This document shows positions 8,801 to 20,500 of a stretch of 50,745 nucleotides of DNA, in pieces. This DNA comes from Halothermothrix sp. (lineage in GTDB: Bacteria; Bacillota; Halanaerobiia; DY22613), in NCBI GenBank assembly GCA_016841825.1, contig JAENYK010000007.1, forward strand, positions 1-50,745. Direction: 5' to 3'. Within the stretch, counting starts at the first letter, position 1. Each line of letters starts with the position of its first letter. The notes under the pieces were generated by a model. It made no database searches, was not told the origin of the DNA, and was given only the letters and a program-made list of their open reading frames with translations. Both the position numbers and the translations under genes were made by a program.

Positions 8801-11549
8801 TCAGGTAGCAGTATAATCTGCTGGTCAGTGAATTATAAATCTGAATTTTTTTAAAAGACACAGGTCGATACAGATCAGCTTTAATTCTCCTGATAACCAG
8901 ATTAACTGCATTATCCAACAAAGCTGGATGGAGGGAATACTCAGTTAATAATTCTCCGGTATACTCCTCTTTTAACTGAAGTTCGACTAAAAACTCACCA
9001 TCACCCAGATAAAAATTTTGCAAACTATCCCAGTGCGGCCCCAAAGCTGAAATCGGAGGAGTCCGCTCATCAGGTTTTTTATCTACTACCAATGAACAGC
9101 GTCCGATTATCGCCTGCAGATCCCGGGAAATAGATTGACGCTCAACCGGTTTAAAACTAATCTTACCTCCGGCATGAGTCAGATAATTTCCACTATCTTT
9201 ATCTTTTCCACTGACTACAGCAAAATCATAGCTCTTCCCATGTTTGTTAATCACCAGATGAACTTCCTTAACTTCATCTGGAGCTATAACGAAAGGTGTA
9301 GCAAAAGTAACATCTTCTATGCAAATTAGATCTTGCTGATTAAATTCGCGTCCCACCTGATATGCCATCTCAATATATGCGGTATCGGGAATCGTATGTT
9401 GGCCCATTATCTGATGTTCAGCTAATTCCCAGTGGGCGTTAACCGAAAATTGTGTTTGATATATCTTATAAATAGAATCAGCTATCAGCTTATCCAATAG
9501 TGGATGCTTGATCAGCTTCTCCCTTTTATTCTTATGTTGCTCTCTCAACTCAAGCCAACAACGTTTTCTGTCGAAAGGATAGACCGGTATAGAGATTCGT
9601 CTCCTAATCTGACCTTGCTTTTCCGATTTATAAAATCCTTTCCAGTTAATATTCGCCCCTCTGGTATACAATCTGGCCAGTTCACGATATATATTAATCT
9701 CCATTCGATTATCTTCTAACAACTGACTCATACATTTAGCTGCTGTCTGATCCAATTCCAATTTCTCAAGCTCGGTATTTTCCCTTTCTCCTGCATTCAC
9801 ATTTCTGTTGCTAGTATGATTGATCAACTTATACTGCCCATAATAAACATCGGGAGTAAGCTCTAAAATATCTTCGTTAACGAACCGATCATCTCCACCT
9901 GCGAGGATTACAGCAAGCTTTGTCTGGAGATCTGAAATATTTTTGAATATTATGGCCAATCGATGATCATAATGACCTCTTCCTACTGCAGCTGTGTAAC
10001 AAATATTGGCAATTTTGCTCAAAGAAACTCCATCCGGTGAATTGATCAATTCTCTGGTAATAAATAGATCGTAAAGATGAACTAATTTTCGTAATACTGT
10101 TTCATTTTTAGCAGATAAAGGTAAGATAAAATAACTTTCTTCGTCCAAAATCTCCTCCCTATCTCCAGGAATAGGTGGCTCTTCCAGAATTAGATGGCAG
10201 TTAGTTCCGCTAAGTCCAAAAGAACTAACTCCACATCTCAATGGTGACCCTTTGCTTTTCCAGCTTATCAATCGATCAACGGGAAATACTGCCGATTCCG
10301 GAAAACTGATCACCCGATTGGGTCTTTGAAAATGGACCAATGGAGGAATTTTTTTATGTTTAAGTGCTAAGACAGCCTTGACAATACCGGCAATTCCTGC
10401 TGCACTATCCAGATGACCGATGTTGGTTTTGACTGAACTGACTGCACAAAACTGTTTTCTGTCAGTATATTTTTTGTAAGCTCTATTTATAGCGTCAATT
10501 TCGATTGGATCTCCCAGCTCTGTACCGGTTCCGTGTGCCTCAATATATGAGACCGTCAGGGGGTTAATTCGAGCATCTTTCCAGGAAGTTTCAATTACTT
10601 CTGCCTGAGCTAATCCATTCGGTGCAGTTATTCCGATAGATTTACCATCCTGATTTATCCCACTACCTTTAATTACTGCATAGATATGATCCTGATCCTT
10701 TTTAGCCTGAAGTAATGGTTTAAGCAATAAGGCTACAACTCCTTCACCAAAGCCAGTCCCATCCGCACTATCATCAAAAGTATGTGCCCGTTGAGTGGTT
10801 GATTGGATTCCAATATCTGCCCGATTATTCATCATCGGCAACAGATTAACACTCACCCCCCCAACAATTGCCATCTCACATTCACCTTTTCTCAGACTCA
10901 TACAGGCCTGATGAATAGCAGTCATAGTAGAAGAACAGGCTGTATCAATAACCATTGATGGTCCATGTAAATCCAGAATATATGCTATTCGACTGGCCAT
11001 AATCGATTTAATATTTCCGGGAACTCCTAATCCCTGCGAAGCTGAATCCGTCTCCTGGAGTAATCTGCGATATTCAAGGTTACTATCACTACTATACCCC
11101 AGAAAGACACCTGTTCTACTTCCTGTGATCGCATCTCCACCATAACCTGCATCTTCCAGAGCCTGGTAAGCGACCTCTAAAAACAGACGTTGCTGAGGGT
11201 CTATCAATGCTGCTTCTTTTGGCGAGATTTTGAAGAATAAAGGGTCAAAGAAATCAATTCGTTTTAGATATGCCCCTTCTGCATACTTCACCCCGGAAAT
11301 ATCATAACCCATGCTGCTCAAGAAATTATCCGTATCTTTCCTCCGGGATAATGGAAACTTACCGATAAGATCACTTCCATTTTTAATTCCCTCCCAAAAG
11401 GTGTCAAGGTCATCAGCATCTCCAATCATTCCTGCCATTCCAATAATTCCGATCTCATTGCTGGAAGTCTCGGTAAACTCCAGTTTGGTATTGGTTTTCT
11501 CCTGTGCTTTTTTTAGACTTACTTTCAATCCCAGGGATTTGTTATCCAT
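2856..11549 (-). CDS. hybrid trans-AT PKS/NRPS terminal synthase: KS-DH-KR-T-C-A-T-TE
   Basis: The 2897-residue protein finishes the assembly line. KS spans ~28-455 with DTACSS (Cys205), EAHGTGT and KTNIGH. No AT domain or GHSxG follows, so malonyl units must come from a separate acyltransferase. DH (~670-960) keeps HxxxGxxxxP (HQIMGQHTIP) and an Asp in HPALLDN. KR (~985-1455) has TGGTGGIG and the Tyr of GDYTAANAY. T is at ~1490-1560 (LGGHSL). C (~1575-2000) has HHIISDG. The A domain (~2020-2550) has TSGSTGKPKG and a hand-read pocket code DIWELTADDK, which I cannot assign; its acidic residues hint at a basic side chain. T is at ~2555-2625 (LGGNSV). The TE (~2640-2885) has AFCLGG, a Cys (2719) in place of the usual Ser, and a GDHYSMLEEP His. 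Its ATG overlaps the upstream stop as TGATG, implying coupled translation. Confidence 0.93.
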   Translation of the reverse strand: MDNKSLGLKVSLKKAQEKTNTKLEFTETSSNEIGIIGMAGMIGDADDLDTFWEGIKNGSDLIGKFPLSRRKDTDNFLSSMGYDISGVKYAEGAYLKRIDFFDPLFFKISPKEAALIDPQQRLFLEVAYQALEDAGYGGDAITGSRTGVFLGYSSDSNLEYRRLLQETDSASQGLGVPGNIKSIMASRIAYILDLHGPSMVIDTACSSTMTAIHQACMSLRKGECEMAIVGGVSVNLLPMMNNRADIGIQSTTQRAHTFDDSADGTGFGEGVVALLLKPLLQAKKDQDHIYAVIKGSGINQDGKSIGITAPNGLAQAEVIETSWKDARINPLTVSYIEAHGTGTELGDPIEIDAINRAYKKYTDRKQFCAVSSVKTNIGHLDSAAGIAGIVKAVLALKHKKIPPLVHFQRPNRVISFPESAVFPVDRLISWKSKGSPLRCGVSSFGLSGTNCHLILEEPPIPGDREEILDEESYFILPLSAKNETVLRKLVHLYDLFITRELINSPDGVSLSKIANICYTAAVGRGHYDHRLAIIFKNISDLQTKLAVILAGGDDRFVNEDILELTPDVYYGQYKLINHTSNRNVNAGERENTELEKLELDQTAAKCMSQLLEDNRMEINIYRELARLYTRGANINWKGFYKSEKQGQIRRRISIPVYPFDRKRCWLELREQHKNKREKLIKHPLLDKLIADSIYKIYQTQFSVNAHWELAEHQIMGQHTIPDTAYIEMAYQVGREFNQQDLICIEDVTFATPFVIAPDEVKEVHLVINKHGKSYDFAVVSGKDKDSGNYLTHAGGKISFKPVERQSISRDLQAIIGRCSLVVDKKPDERTPPISALGPHWDSLQNFYLGDGEFLVELQLKEEYTGELLTEYSLHPALLDNAVNLVIRRIKADLYRPVSFKKIQIYNSLTSRLYCYLKNRSPVKENSDTIVFDVTIMTEDGDILVAIEEYIIRHVPMSIAGSQTLDCYQLNWVNTPILSLEKGNIQTKQTTLIIMDEVGLGDKLSQRLGDNGSEVVKVHLAQTYSKLHSNEYVIPVNEAGFVQLFTELQNKSVKRIIHLATFGRYLQINHVRDLEDALHKGVYGLFYLIKALYKTKKISTMEMILISENAYRLNDSTNQLNFEQTKPHNASFLALGKVISQENPQLRCRGIDIDRQISVERIQEEILHDCRDYLVMYRRGRRYVEELQELETTREDFTESVQITPRGVYLITGGTGGIGLEIARYLSQKSQITLVLLSRSGFPERGEWSAIGRSNQTRLAQKLRIIREIEDNGSTIMIYSCDVSRETRLCEVLTDLQKRFGRLDGIIHAAGIAGKGFMITQDESQFKEVLAPKIIGTWLLDQLTCDMKLDFFLLFSSVTSIVGSPGQGDYTAANAYLDSYAENVNCQGRKFLAINWPAWKDTGMAVEHKVNFDKGLFKPVSTGDGLAVIDKLLNSVQKRVIPGNLNLELLVGRQGELPLQLGTEIYMKLQNLKQKIDKVEAKKVDYRGLASKGSELEEKIGQIWAEVLELEQVALDDDFFELGGHSLNATMLAAEINRVLSVEISIADIFNQPTVAKLAKLLSGAKQEKFAPIEVLPFREMYSMSSAQKRMYVLHQWGGISYNLPGAMLVEGPLDKRRFEKAFRQLILRHESLRTSFEMKAGELYQRVHEDVEFRITYTEVNTEAEIKEIAKKFYRRFDLQTPPLFRVALIKVDAKHVFLYDLHHIISDGFSLALLIQDFIWLYQGEELPGLRIQYKDFAVWQNNLFTSGKLKKLEDYWLEVFTGEIPVLNLPTDYPRPAVMKNNGAEYTFELTGELRAKISKYISGNGLTLYVFFLTVYNILLYKYTGQEDIVIGSPVAGRIYAELEKIIGLFVNTLAMRNYPIGEKSFADFIQEVKNRSFAAYDHQEYQFETLIDRLGLKRNLNRNPLFDTMLNVQNTPSAKAIVKDLKFLPYEIPSQVSKFDLSLEVFESERSIQCTIEYSRELFKRERIERMAGHFVQIIDSIIRDSDIQIGRINLLTDSECRIILEEFNSIKVEFPKDVTVHQYIERYALNLPNKIALECGEISLTYSQLHNRVTHLALLLRTAGLKTEDTVAVLMERSPVMCETILSIWKAGGAYIPIDLEYPNQRIQEILLQAGTKLLIVNSDDQGYSAEQCERWSSQDRSLEILDFSETKRLKISTQDEQTWEIEMGRLAYIIFTSGSTGKPKGAMVEHIGMMNHLYAKINDLQLSEKSIIVQNASHCFDISIWQFFAAHIVGGKTVIYPNEVVYDVDRFLSQVEEDQVTILEVVPSYLSAMLTNIEYKQYKMQSLTYLLVTGETVQPVLVRNWFKHFPKIKLVNAYGPTEASDDITHYIMNNCVDLPQIPIGRPIQNMQIYIVDKDQNLVPIGVKGEIMVSGIGVGRGYVNEPEKTDQAFSKDFWNDSEDFRMYRTGDIGAWLEDGNIQFYGRKDYQIKIHGFRIELGEIETVLTDCPMVKNAVVKTVGDPGEDQYLCAYLVKQLDENNQEAGLYDQIDEEFISQIKSYLRERLPEYMIPTYFLRLETLPLTSNGKIDRNKLPDINQEAQRYEFLPPVTELEKELAEIWSNILAVERIGIQDNFFDLGGNSVKLLSMISIINNKFSVQLKFLDVFQNTTIVELVKHLQTDGFSMLGDSLIKLRSGTGSKNIFFVHPLDGGVHWFLELSKYIDREYAVYALQAKGLLEKTELPQSVAEVASSYLREIKTVQESGPYILSAFCLGGMLGYEMLKQLEDSSTEVGSYIMLDSPSFKMGNKLGGQVYQLRTYLQKPKIGILTRFKGAALKLQNGLNLNLMKTKDPSEKDSLGLQIEVEKNMYYLLSTYKPDRLVNTDFIQIKAVENADKQVDSAAWSSLTSGEVVMYETAGDHYSMLEEPLVKETGILINRILLQHNNLEGTE

Positions 11550-14500
11550 CAGCTAACCTCCTTTTCACCGATTAATTGTTCGAGTAAGTTAACATACCAG
11601 ATCAGTAACTCCTCAATTTTGCCTTTCTGTAACTTTCCCGAATTAAAACCACATTCGATTTGCACTCTATTATTGACTTCAGTAAATACAAGCAATAGAT
11701 GTTGATTTCTTAGCCCTTCTGTCTGTTCCCCAGTACTAATTATGGGGATGATCTCCTGATCCATTTGTGAAGTCAAAACTGGTGGATCGCAAGCTGTACT
11801 CATCTTTTCAACCATTGACCATTTAGAGTTAATCTCCCGATATAATTGGATAAAATCTTCAATTTCCGTCAAATCGATCCATAAAGGTAACCCCAGCTCT
11901 GAATTAGACTTTTCGGAAATATTCCTGGGAACTACCTCTATCCAGAATGCCGAAGTTTCGGCAAGTTCGGACAGGAGATAAACGAAAATGGCTGTTAAAA
12001 TATCTGACAAATCTACTTTTTCCAATTCTTGAATTGCCCTGAGCTGAAAGGTTAAATCATCTGTCAATTCAAATAGCAGATTAATCCATTCTGGATGTCC
12101 AGCCGGGAGATTAAAGTACTCATCTGATAATCTGAGCAACTGTCCAGCATTGACCATTTCTTTCTGCCAGAACTCCGCCTCGCGTGTTAGAATCTCCGGG
12201 TCAAGTTTTTCTGTCTGCTTTTGTTGATTTATATTTTCCAGGTGTTCGGTTAATTTGGCGATAGTGTTGTAAATAAATAGTTCAGCAATGGTTAACCTTT
12301 CGGGAAAACACTTTTCCAATAGTAGATGAGACTGAACTAAAAGCATGGAATTACCACCAAGTTCAAAGAAGCTGTCATTAACTCCTATGCGATCTATTCC
12401 TAATATCTTTCGCCAGATGTCAGCGATTAGCAACTCAACCTCTGATTCTGGCATTGCGTAGTGGGTAGACAACTCAGGTCTCTCTTCTGCAATTTGCGGT
12501 AAAGCCTGTTGATCAATCTTTCCGTTAGGAGTTAAAGGTAAAGAATCCAGTTTGTGAAAGTATGTAGGTATCATGTATTCAGGCAATTTTTCTCCGAGAT
12601 AACTTCGCAGCTCGGATACTGTAGGCTGCAGGTCTCCCAAATAATACCCAACCAGATACTTATAATCCTGAACTCCCTCCCGGGCTACAACTATACTATC
12701 TATAATACCGGGGAAGCTATTTAAAATTGTTTCAATCTCACCGGTCTCAATTCTATAGCCCCTTAGTTTAATCTGTCGATCTTTTCTCCCAATAAATTGA
12801 ATCTCCCCACCAGGCAGCCAGCATGCCAAATCTCCAGTTTTATACATATGTTGCTGAGCAGTTCCAGCAAATCGGTCTGGTAGAAACACACTACTGGTTA
12901 GTTCGGGTCTGTCGAGATAACCTCTCGCTACCCCAGCACCGGCAATAAAGATCTCACCAACCACCTGCTCGGGCACTGGGTTTGAATAGTTATCCAAAAT
13001 ATAGATTCTAGTGTTAGCCAGAGGTCTTCCGATTGTTACTTTTTCCTTGCTGGCAGTTAGTTCTTTTATCGTTGACCAGACTGTGGTCTCTGTTGGACCA
13101 TAAACATTAAATATCCTTCCTGTGGCTAACTTTTTTACCCGTTCCACTAATTGCTCTGGAAATGTTTCACCACCAACGATGATCTCTGTAAATTGACCAA
13201 AGAATCCCGTATTTGCCACACTATCTAACAACAACTGCAGTCTGGAAGGAGTAAGTTGAATAATCTCTATCTGCTTACACTGGACAAGTTTCACCAGCAG
13301 TCCGGGATCCTGTAATTCGACTTCTCTGGTCAGAACCACTCCCGCCCCTCTAGTCAAAGGAAGTAATGTCTCAAGAACAAAGATATCGAATGATACTGTT
13401 GTGAGTGAGACTATTCTTTTCCGATCAAAGTCGATCTTAGCACAGATTCCCTGGATTAGATTATGCACCATTCTATGTTCAATTACTGTACCTTTTGGTT
13501 TTCCGGTGGAACCCGAAGTATAGATGACATAGATCATATCGGATGATCTGCGATCTCTCAGATAATTATCCGTATTACTATCTGATTTTGTCTCATATAT
13601 AGCCTGATCGTCTATATTTACTAATAACCTTTCTCGAAGCTCTTCACTTCCGGCAAATTTTTGCTGAGTGATACTGTCTGTGAGGATAATTTGTGTTCCA
13701 CTATCTTGTACCATATAAATAATTCTCTGCACCGGATATTCGGGATCAATCGGCAGATAAGCCCCTCCTGCTTCCAAAATTCCTAACATCCCAGATAATA
13801 ATCTGGATGATCGGCTGACCATGAGACCTACTACTGATTCTCGTCCCACACCTTGCTGGCGTAAAAAGCTGGCTAACTGACAAACCTGAGTATACAGTTC
13901 GTTATAACTCAACTCTTCATCTCCACAGATTAGTGCCAATCTTTCCGGAGTCTTTTCAACCTGCTCAGCAAATAGTTGTGTAACCAACTTATCTATCGGA
14001 TAATCTTTCTGTGTATTATTGTATTGATGGAGCAAACGCTCTCTGTCCCTTTCACTCAAGATCTCCAGTTCCCATAACTTTAACTCAGGATGTTCTACCA
14101 CAGACTTAATTAACTGCTTCAGGTTATCAGCCATCCGTTTAATAGTAGCCTCAGTAAACAGAGCCGTGCTATATTCCAGGTGCAAATTGATTCCATCCCG
14201 CACTTCAAAAGCATTTAATGTCAGATCGAATTTGGAAACATTGTGGGCAAAGGGGTATGATCTAAAGCTTAGATCGCTGATGGTCAACTCTATATCTGGC
14301 ATGTTCTGTAAAGCAAACATAGTATCAAACAGTGGGTTTCTACTTAGTTCCCGGGGAATATCTAGTTGTTCTACCAGCATCTCAAAAGGATAATCCTGAT
14401 TCTCATAGGCCCGCACGGCCAATTCTTTAATCTGTAATAGATATTCGCTAAAATTTTTAGTTAGAGCAGGATAACTTCTCAAAGCCAATGTATTGACAAA

Positions 14501-17500
14501 AACCCCAATCACTTTTTCCAATTCTGGATCTTGACGACCTGCAATTGGTGTCCCAACAACAAGATCAGTTTGGCTCGAATATTTTGCCAGAAATATCTTA
14601 TAAATTGTCAATAGTAACATAAATCTGGTAACCCCAAATCTTCGTTCCAAAATACTTAACCTATCCACCAACTCCTGGTCTAAACTGAACCGGTACGTGC
14701 TTCCGCGATAATTCAAAATCTTGGGCCGCGAATAATCTGTTGGTAGATTCAATATCGGTACTTCTCCAGCAAACTGCTCTCTCCAGAACTTCTCCTGAAT
14801 CGCAAATTCTTCACTAGTTAGCAGTTCCCTCTGCCACTGTGCATAGTCTTTATATTGAATTCGCAAAGGTGGCAGCTGAGTACCTTCATACAGTTGGACA
14901 AAATCATTTATCATAATCCCCATTGAGATTCCATCCGCAATAATATGCGGCAGATCATACACTAATAGATGTCTATTCTCTGCTAACTGCAGCAGTCCTA
15001 CCCGCAATAATGGAGGTCTTCTGAGATCAAAAGGTTGAATAAATTCTGTAATTACTGACTGCAGATCACCGGTTAACTCCTGGATACTAAATTCAACCTC
15101 TGGTTGAAGCTGTTGAACCAATTCACCCCAGGTTCCGTCAACAGTTGCGACTATTTTGTGATCTCCAGAACTATCGGAATCTTTCAAGAAAAATGATGTC
15201 CGCAATATTTCATGGTGCTGAATCAATCGAGTAAAACTTAACTCCAGCCTGGTCTTATCCACTGAACCTTCTACCAGAAGCGCACCCGGCATATTATATG
15301 CTGTACTATTACCTTCAAACTGGGTTAAGATATACAGACGTTTCTGCGCAGAAGAGACAGGATAATAATCTCGCTTCTCAATCTGTCTAATGGCAATATA
15401 GTCTCTCTGATCAGCCAACTTAACTCTCCTAGCTAAATCGCGTAAATTCTCTGCTTCAAAAATTGCTTGCAGGGAAATATCGACATTAAATTCTTTAAAT
15501 ATTCGTAAGGCCAACTGGGTCGCTGTTAATGAATGACCACCCAGATCAAAAAAGTTATCAAACACCCCAATCCCCGTGATTCCGGGAATCAACTCTACCC
15601 AGAGATCAGCAAGACTTTTCTCATAGTCACCTTCAGGTGGAATATACTCAACACCTGTCTGTAACTGACCAGAAAGTTCAGGCAAAGCCTGCCAATCAAT
15701 CTTCCCATTGGTATTTAATGGTAACTGATCTATATAGAGATAATGAGTGGGGATCATATATTCAGGTAATTCCCGCGCCAGATACTCTTTTAACTCCCGC
15801 ACCGATAATTCTTGACCGCATTCTCTGGCTACCAGAAAAGCGCAGAGATACTTATCACCAGATAAATCTGTCCGGTCTACAACTACTGCTTGATTAATCT
15901 CATCATGGAGCAGTAGTTGATTTATAATCTCCCCTAACTCTACCCGAAACCCCCTAATCTTCACCTGATGGTCACGTCTACCCAAAAATTCAATATTTCC
16001 ATCAGGGAGCATCCTACCTAAATCTCCTGTCCGATACAGCATTCTCTCACGGGGACAGTGTGAACGCTGTTCTCTGGTCAGCATCTCCCGAAAAACATTG
16101 GGGATAAAAGAACTTGCAGTCTTCTCCGATTCATTTAAATAACCTCGGGCTACTCCCACACCTCCGATAAACAACTCACCCGCAACACCTGTTGGCACCG
16201 GGGCCAGATTCTCATCTAAGATGTAGAAATAGTTATTAGAGATTGGTTTACCATATGGAATACTGGTCTGTCCCTCCATAACCCCTTCGATGGAATAATA
16301 GATCGACCAGACAGTCCCTTCAGTTGCACCTCCCAGACTAACTACCTTTGCCTGCGGAAAATATTTCTGCACAAGCCCAGGTAATTTGACAGGAATCCAA
16401 TCACCACTCAGGAAGACCAATCGAAGATCTGGTTGAACATAATCAGGGTCTGTCTGATTAAGAGTGTTAATCAGATTATTTAAAGTAGTGGGAACAGAAT
16501 CCCAGAAAGTTATCTTCTCTGTTATCAGGAGTTTCTTTAACTCTACTGGATTACGTATTTCAGCTTTACTGGCGATTACTACCTGCCCTCCGGCAGCGAG
16601 AATACCAAAAACATCGTACACTGATAAATCAAAACAGACGGATGTAATAAATAACAGTCGATCATTTAGACCAATCGCGAACTGACGATTGACCCAGACG
16701 ATCAGGTTAACTGCTGAATGATGCTCAATCATCACCCCTTTTGGCCGCCCAGTAGACCCGGATGTAAAGATCACATATGCCAGGTCACAGGAATCTTTAT
16801 CCAAAGATAGATTCCCATCAGGGTAATTTCGCAATCTATCTTCATTTAAATGAAGCTGATCTATGTTACAGTTGTCAACTGGTGAATCTACGACAATCAC
16901 GCTGACAGCAGACTTTTGCAGAATATACTCTTTTCTGGCCAGAGGATAATCAGGATCAATGGGAATATATACAGCTCCTGCTTTCAAAATTCCCAGCATC
17001 CCACTAATCATATCTGGTTGGCGCTCTACTATCAAGCCGACATGATCTCCCGTCCTTACTCCCTGTTCTCGCAATAAATGGGCCAGTCGATTTGCCCGCT
17101 GATTTAGTTCCCGATAACTAACCAGCTGATCCTTCCACTTGACAGCCGGGTTTTCAGGATTAGCGAGGGTTCTTTCTTCAAATAACTGATGAATCGTCTT
17201 CTGATATGGATAGGGAGCATCGGTGTTATTGAATTGATAGATCAGCCAATCTTTTTCCTCTGCTGTCAATAGATCGACAGATCTGAGCATGGTAATTCTA
17301 CTGTCCGCTAAACTCTCCAAAATCCTGATATATAATCGCAAAGCAGTGGTGATATCTTGATCGGTAAAATAGTTCGGTGAATATTTTATCCAGACCTTTA
17401 ATCTGCCAAGAGTTTTGGATACTTCCAGATCGAAGAGAGTATTAGTCATCTCACTGGGTTCAACAGTCAGCTGATTACCATCAGTTTTTACGTATTCTGA

Positions 17501-20500
17501 ATCAACATCTTTCAGGACATGAAAGTCAATGTAGTTAAAGATTGTATCAAAGATGGGATTCTGTAAATGATTTCTCTCCCCAATCAGCTCCGCTATATCT
17601 CCCAGAAATATCTCATAGGGTTTGACATCAATCAGATAGGCTGAAACCTGTTGAATCAGCTCTGATTTGGAGATTTCTTTGTCAACTTTCAGTCGGAGAG
17701 GAATCGTATTCAAAAAACAGCCCAGAATTTTATCACTATCCTCCATTACTGGTCGATCATTGGTCACAACTCCGGTAATGATTTCCTCTTCGGTGGTGAT
17801 GATTCTTAATAGATAAAGATATGCACTCAAAAACAAGGCTTTACCGGAACAGCCAAAAACTTTAATCTGTTCTTCTAACTTTTTCAGAAGTTCTACCCCT
17901 AAATTCACCCGTTGAATCTTACTTTGGTATAAATTATGCAACTTTTTACCAGAAAGATTAAATGGAAGTTTACTTCGTGTATACCCTCTCAATTTATTTT
18001 GCCAATATGCTCCGATCTCTTGATTCTTTTTTCTCCCCAGCAGCAATGCCACATAGTCTTGATAGCTATGCTGTAATTTCTGGATCTGGATTTCTAATCC
18101 ACTCTGCAGTTTTTTGTAGATAGCTAAACATTCTGGGATCAAATTGGCTACACTCCATCCATCAAGAATTGAGTGATGGAATGAGAAGATTATATAATAC
18201 TCATGATTTTTGACCCGAAAGAGCTGCATTCTCCAGAGAGGGTTATTCTCAAATCTAAACTTTTCTCCCAAATCCTCTTCTTTCAAATATCGATTAATTC
18301 TCTCTTCCTGTTCCTGTCGATTTAGATCAGTAATATCTGCAAAATTTATTACTGGCTCCAACTCTCGATGAACAATCTGAATCGGTTCAGCAAAGTGCCG
18401 CATTTGATAAGTTGTCCTGAGAATGGGGTGTTTGCTCATCATCAATTTAAAACTCTGAACGAATTTATCCAGTTCAAAATTAACAAATCGAACCGGATAG
18501 ACAAATTGGTCATGGTACACTGGTTCCTCCGGTTTAATGTTTGAATAATAAACCATGCCCAACTGAATTGGGCTTAAGGGATAAAAATCCTCCATTCCTC
18601 CCGGCAGTCTCTTCAGAAGAGACTGATCATTGGCGATATTATTCTTAAACTCTGCCAATAGATCTCTTCCCCGCTGCAGAACACTTGTTAATCCCAAATC
18701 ACCTTTTTCTTTCAATTCTTCCAAACACAGAGCCAGCTCTTTAATCGTCTGATGTCGATACAGATCTTTGATCTCCAAACCAACATCTAGCCTACGATTA
18801 ATCTCTGTCACCAATCTTACCGCCTTAATTGAATCTCCTCCACATTCAGAGAAATTATAATTAATCCCAACCTCTATAAGTTCCAGTACCTCTGCCCAGA
18901 GTTCAGCCAATTCTTTCTCCAAATGACTTTTGGGCAAAAGCAGGTCAGTTCCCACTTTAAGTTCATTACCCATTATAGACAGTGCCTGTTGATCAATCTT
19001 CCCATTGTCTGTCAGAGGCAGTCTATCAACCTGCAGAAAATGAGTTGGATACATATATGATGGCAGATGAAGAGCCAGATGATTCCTGAGTTCAGCAGTT
19101 GTAACCTCTCCCTCACAAACCAGATATGCCCACAGGTCTTTTTCACCTATCTGATTATCTTTTAACATCAGATGTACAGTTTTAATCGCCGGATGGGAAA
19201 GCAATCGGTATTCTACCTCGCCCAATTCAATCCGAAAACCCCTAATCTTTATCTGACGATCTCTTCTGCCCAGATATTCTATCTCACCAGAGGGCAAAAT
19301 TCTTCCCAGATCGCCGGAACGATATAACCTATTCTCAGGCTTAAAGGGATCGGGGATAAACTTTTCTGCAGTAAGTTCAGGACGATTTAGATATCCCCTA
19401 CTAACCCCAACTCCCCCAACAACAATTTCACCTATAACTCCCCGGGGAACTAATCGTAAATCTGAATCAAGGATATACACCTGTAAAGTGGGAATTGGGC
19501 GTCCGAGATTACTGAGGTTATGCTGAATCTCCACTTCAGTAATCTCCTTATAAGTAACATGAACTGTGGTCTCGGTAATTCCATACATATTGATTAATTT
19601 GGTTTCAGGGTAACGCTGCTGCCATTCCCGAAGAATAGCCGGTTTTAACGCCTCGCCACCAAAAATAACATAACGCAGATTCAGTTTCCTCTCTGCTGTT
19701 CTGAATTCCTCAGTCAGCAGATTGGAAAAAGCTGTCGGTGTCTGATTTAATATCGTCACTCCTTCACCGATAATCACCCGCAAACTCTCCCCGGGATCTC
19801 TGGCAGTAGAACGGGGTATGATTATCAGCTTACCTCCGAATAATAACGCTCCATACATCTCCCAGACAGAGAAATCAAAACAATAAGAATGGAACAATAA
19901 CCAGATATCTTGTTCATCAAAAGCGAATGGAGATGAGTCATTGATAAACAATCTAACTACATTGCGCTGTTCAACCAGTACTCCTTTAGGTTTACCAGAA
20001 GAGCCTGAAGTATAGATTATATATGCCAGATCATTTGGGCCAGAAGAAGCTATTAACTCCATCTGATCTGCTGCAGATACCACAGAATCTGCTATATTCA
20101 CTATCTCTCCAGAATAATCGAACTCCGTATAAATTTCAGAATTACAAAGCAATATAGAGCTCTGACTATCTGCCAGCATGTATTCAACTCGCTCCCGGGG
20201 ATACTCAGGATCAATAGGCAGATAACAACCCCCGGCCTTTAAAATAGCCAGAATCCCGATTACCATCTCCAATGAAGGTTCTACCAATAGACCGACAATT
20301 GTTCCTGGTCTAACACCTTTACTGTGCAGTCTCTGAGCCAGGGTATTAGCCTTTTGATTTAGCTCCCGATATGTCAGTTCTAAACCCTGCTCAGAATCAG
20401 GAGATTGATACTTAAGCGCCACTCTCTCAGGAAATCGCTCTACCTGTTGGCCAACGATCTGTTGAATAGTCTGATCCCGGGGATAATCTGCATCAACAGC

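Noticed and set aside
16700-18600. Heterocyclisation (Cy) domain before the Cys-like A domain
   Set aside because: The domain has HHSILDG, a standard C motif, and no DxxxxD; thiazoline formation is not predicted.
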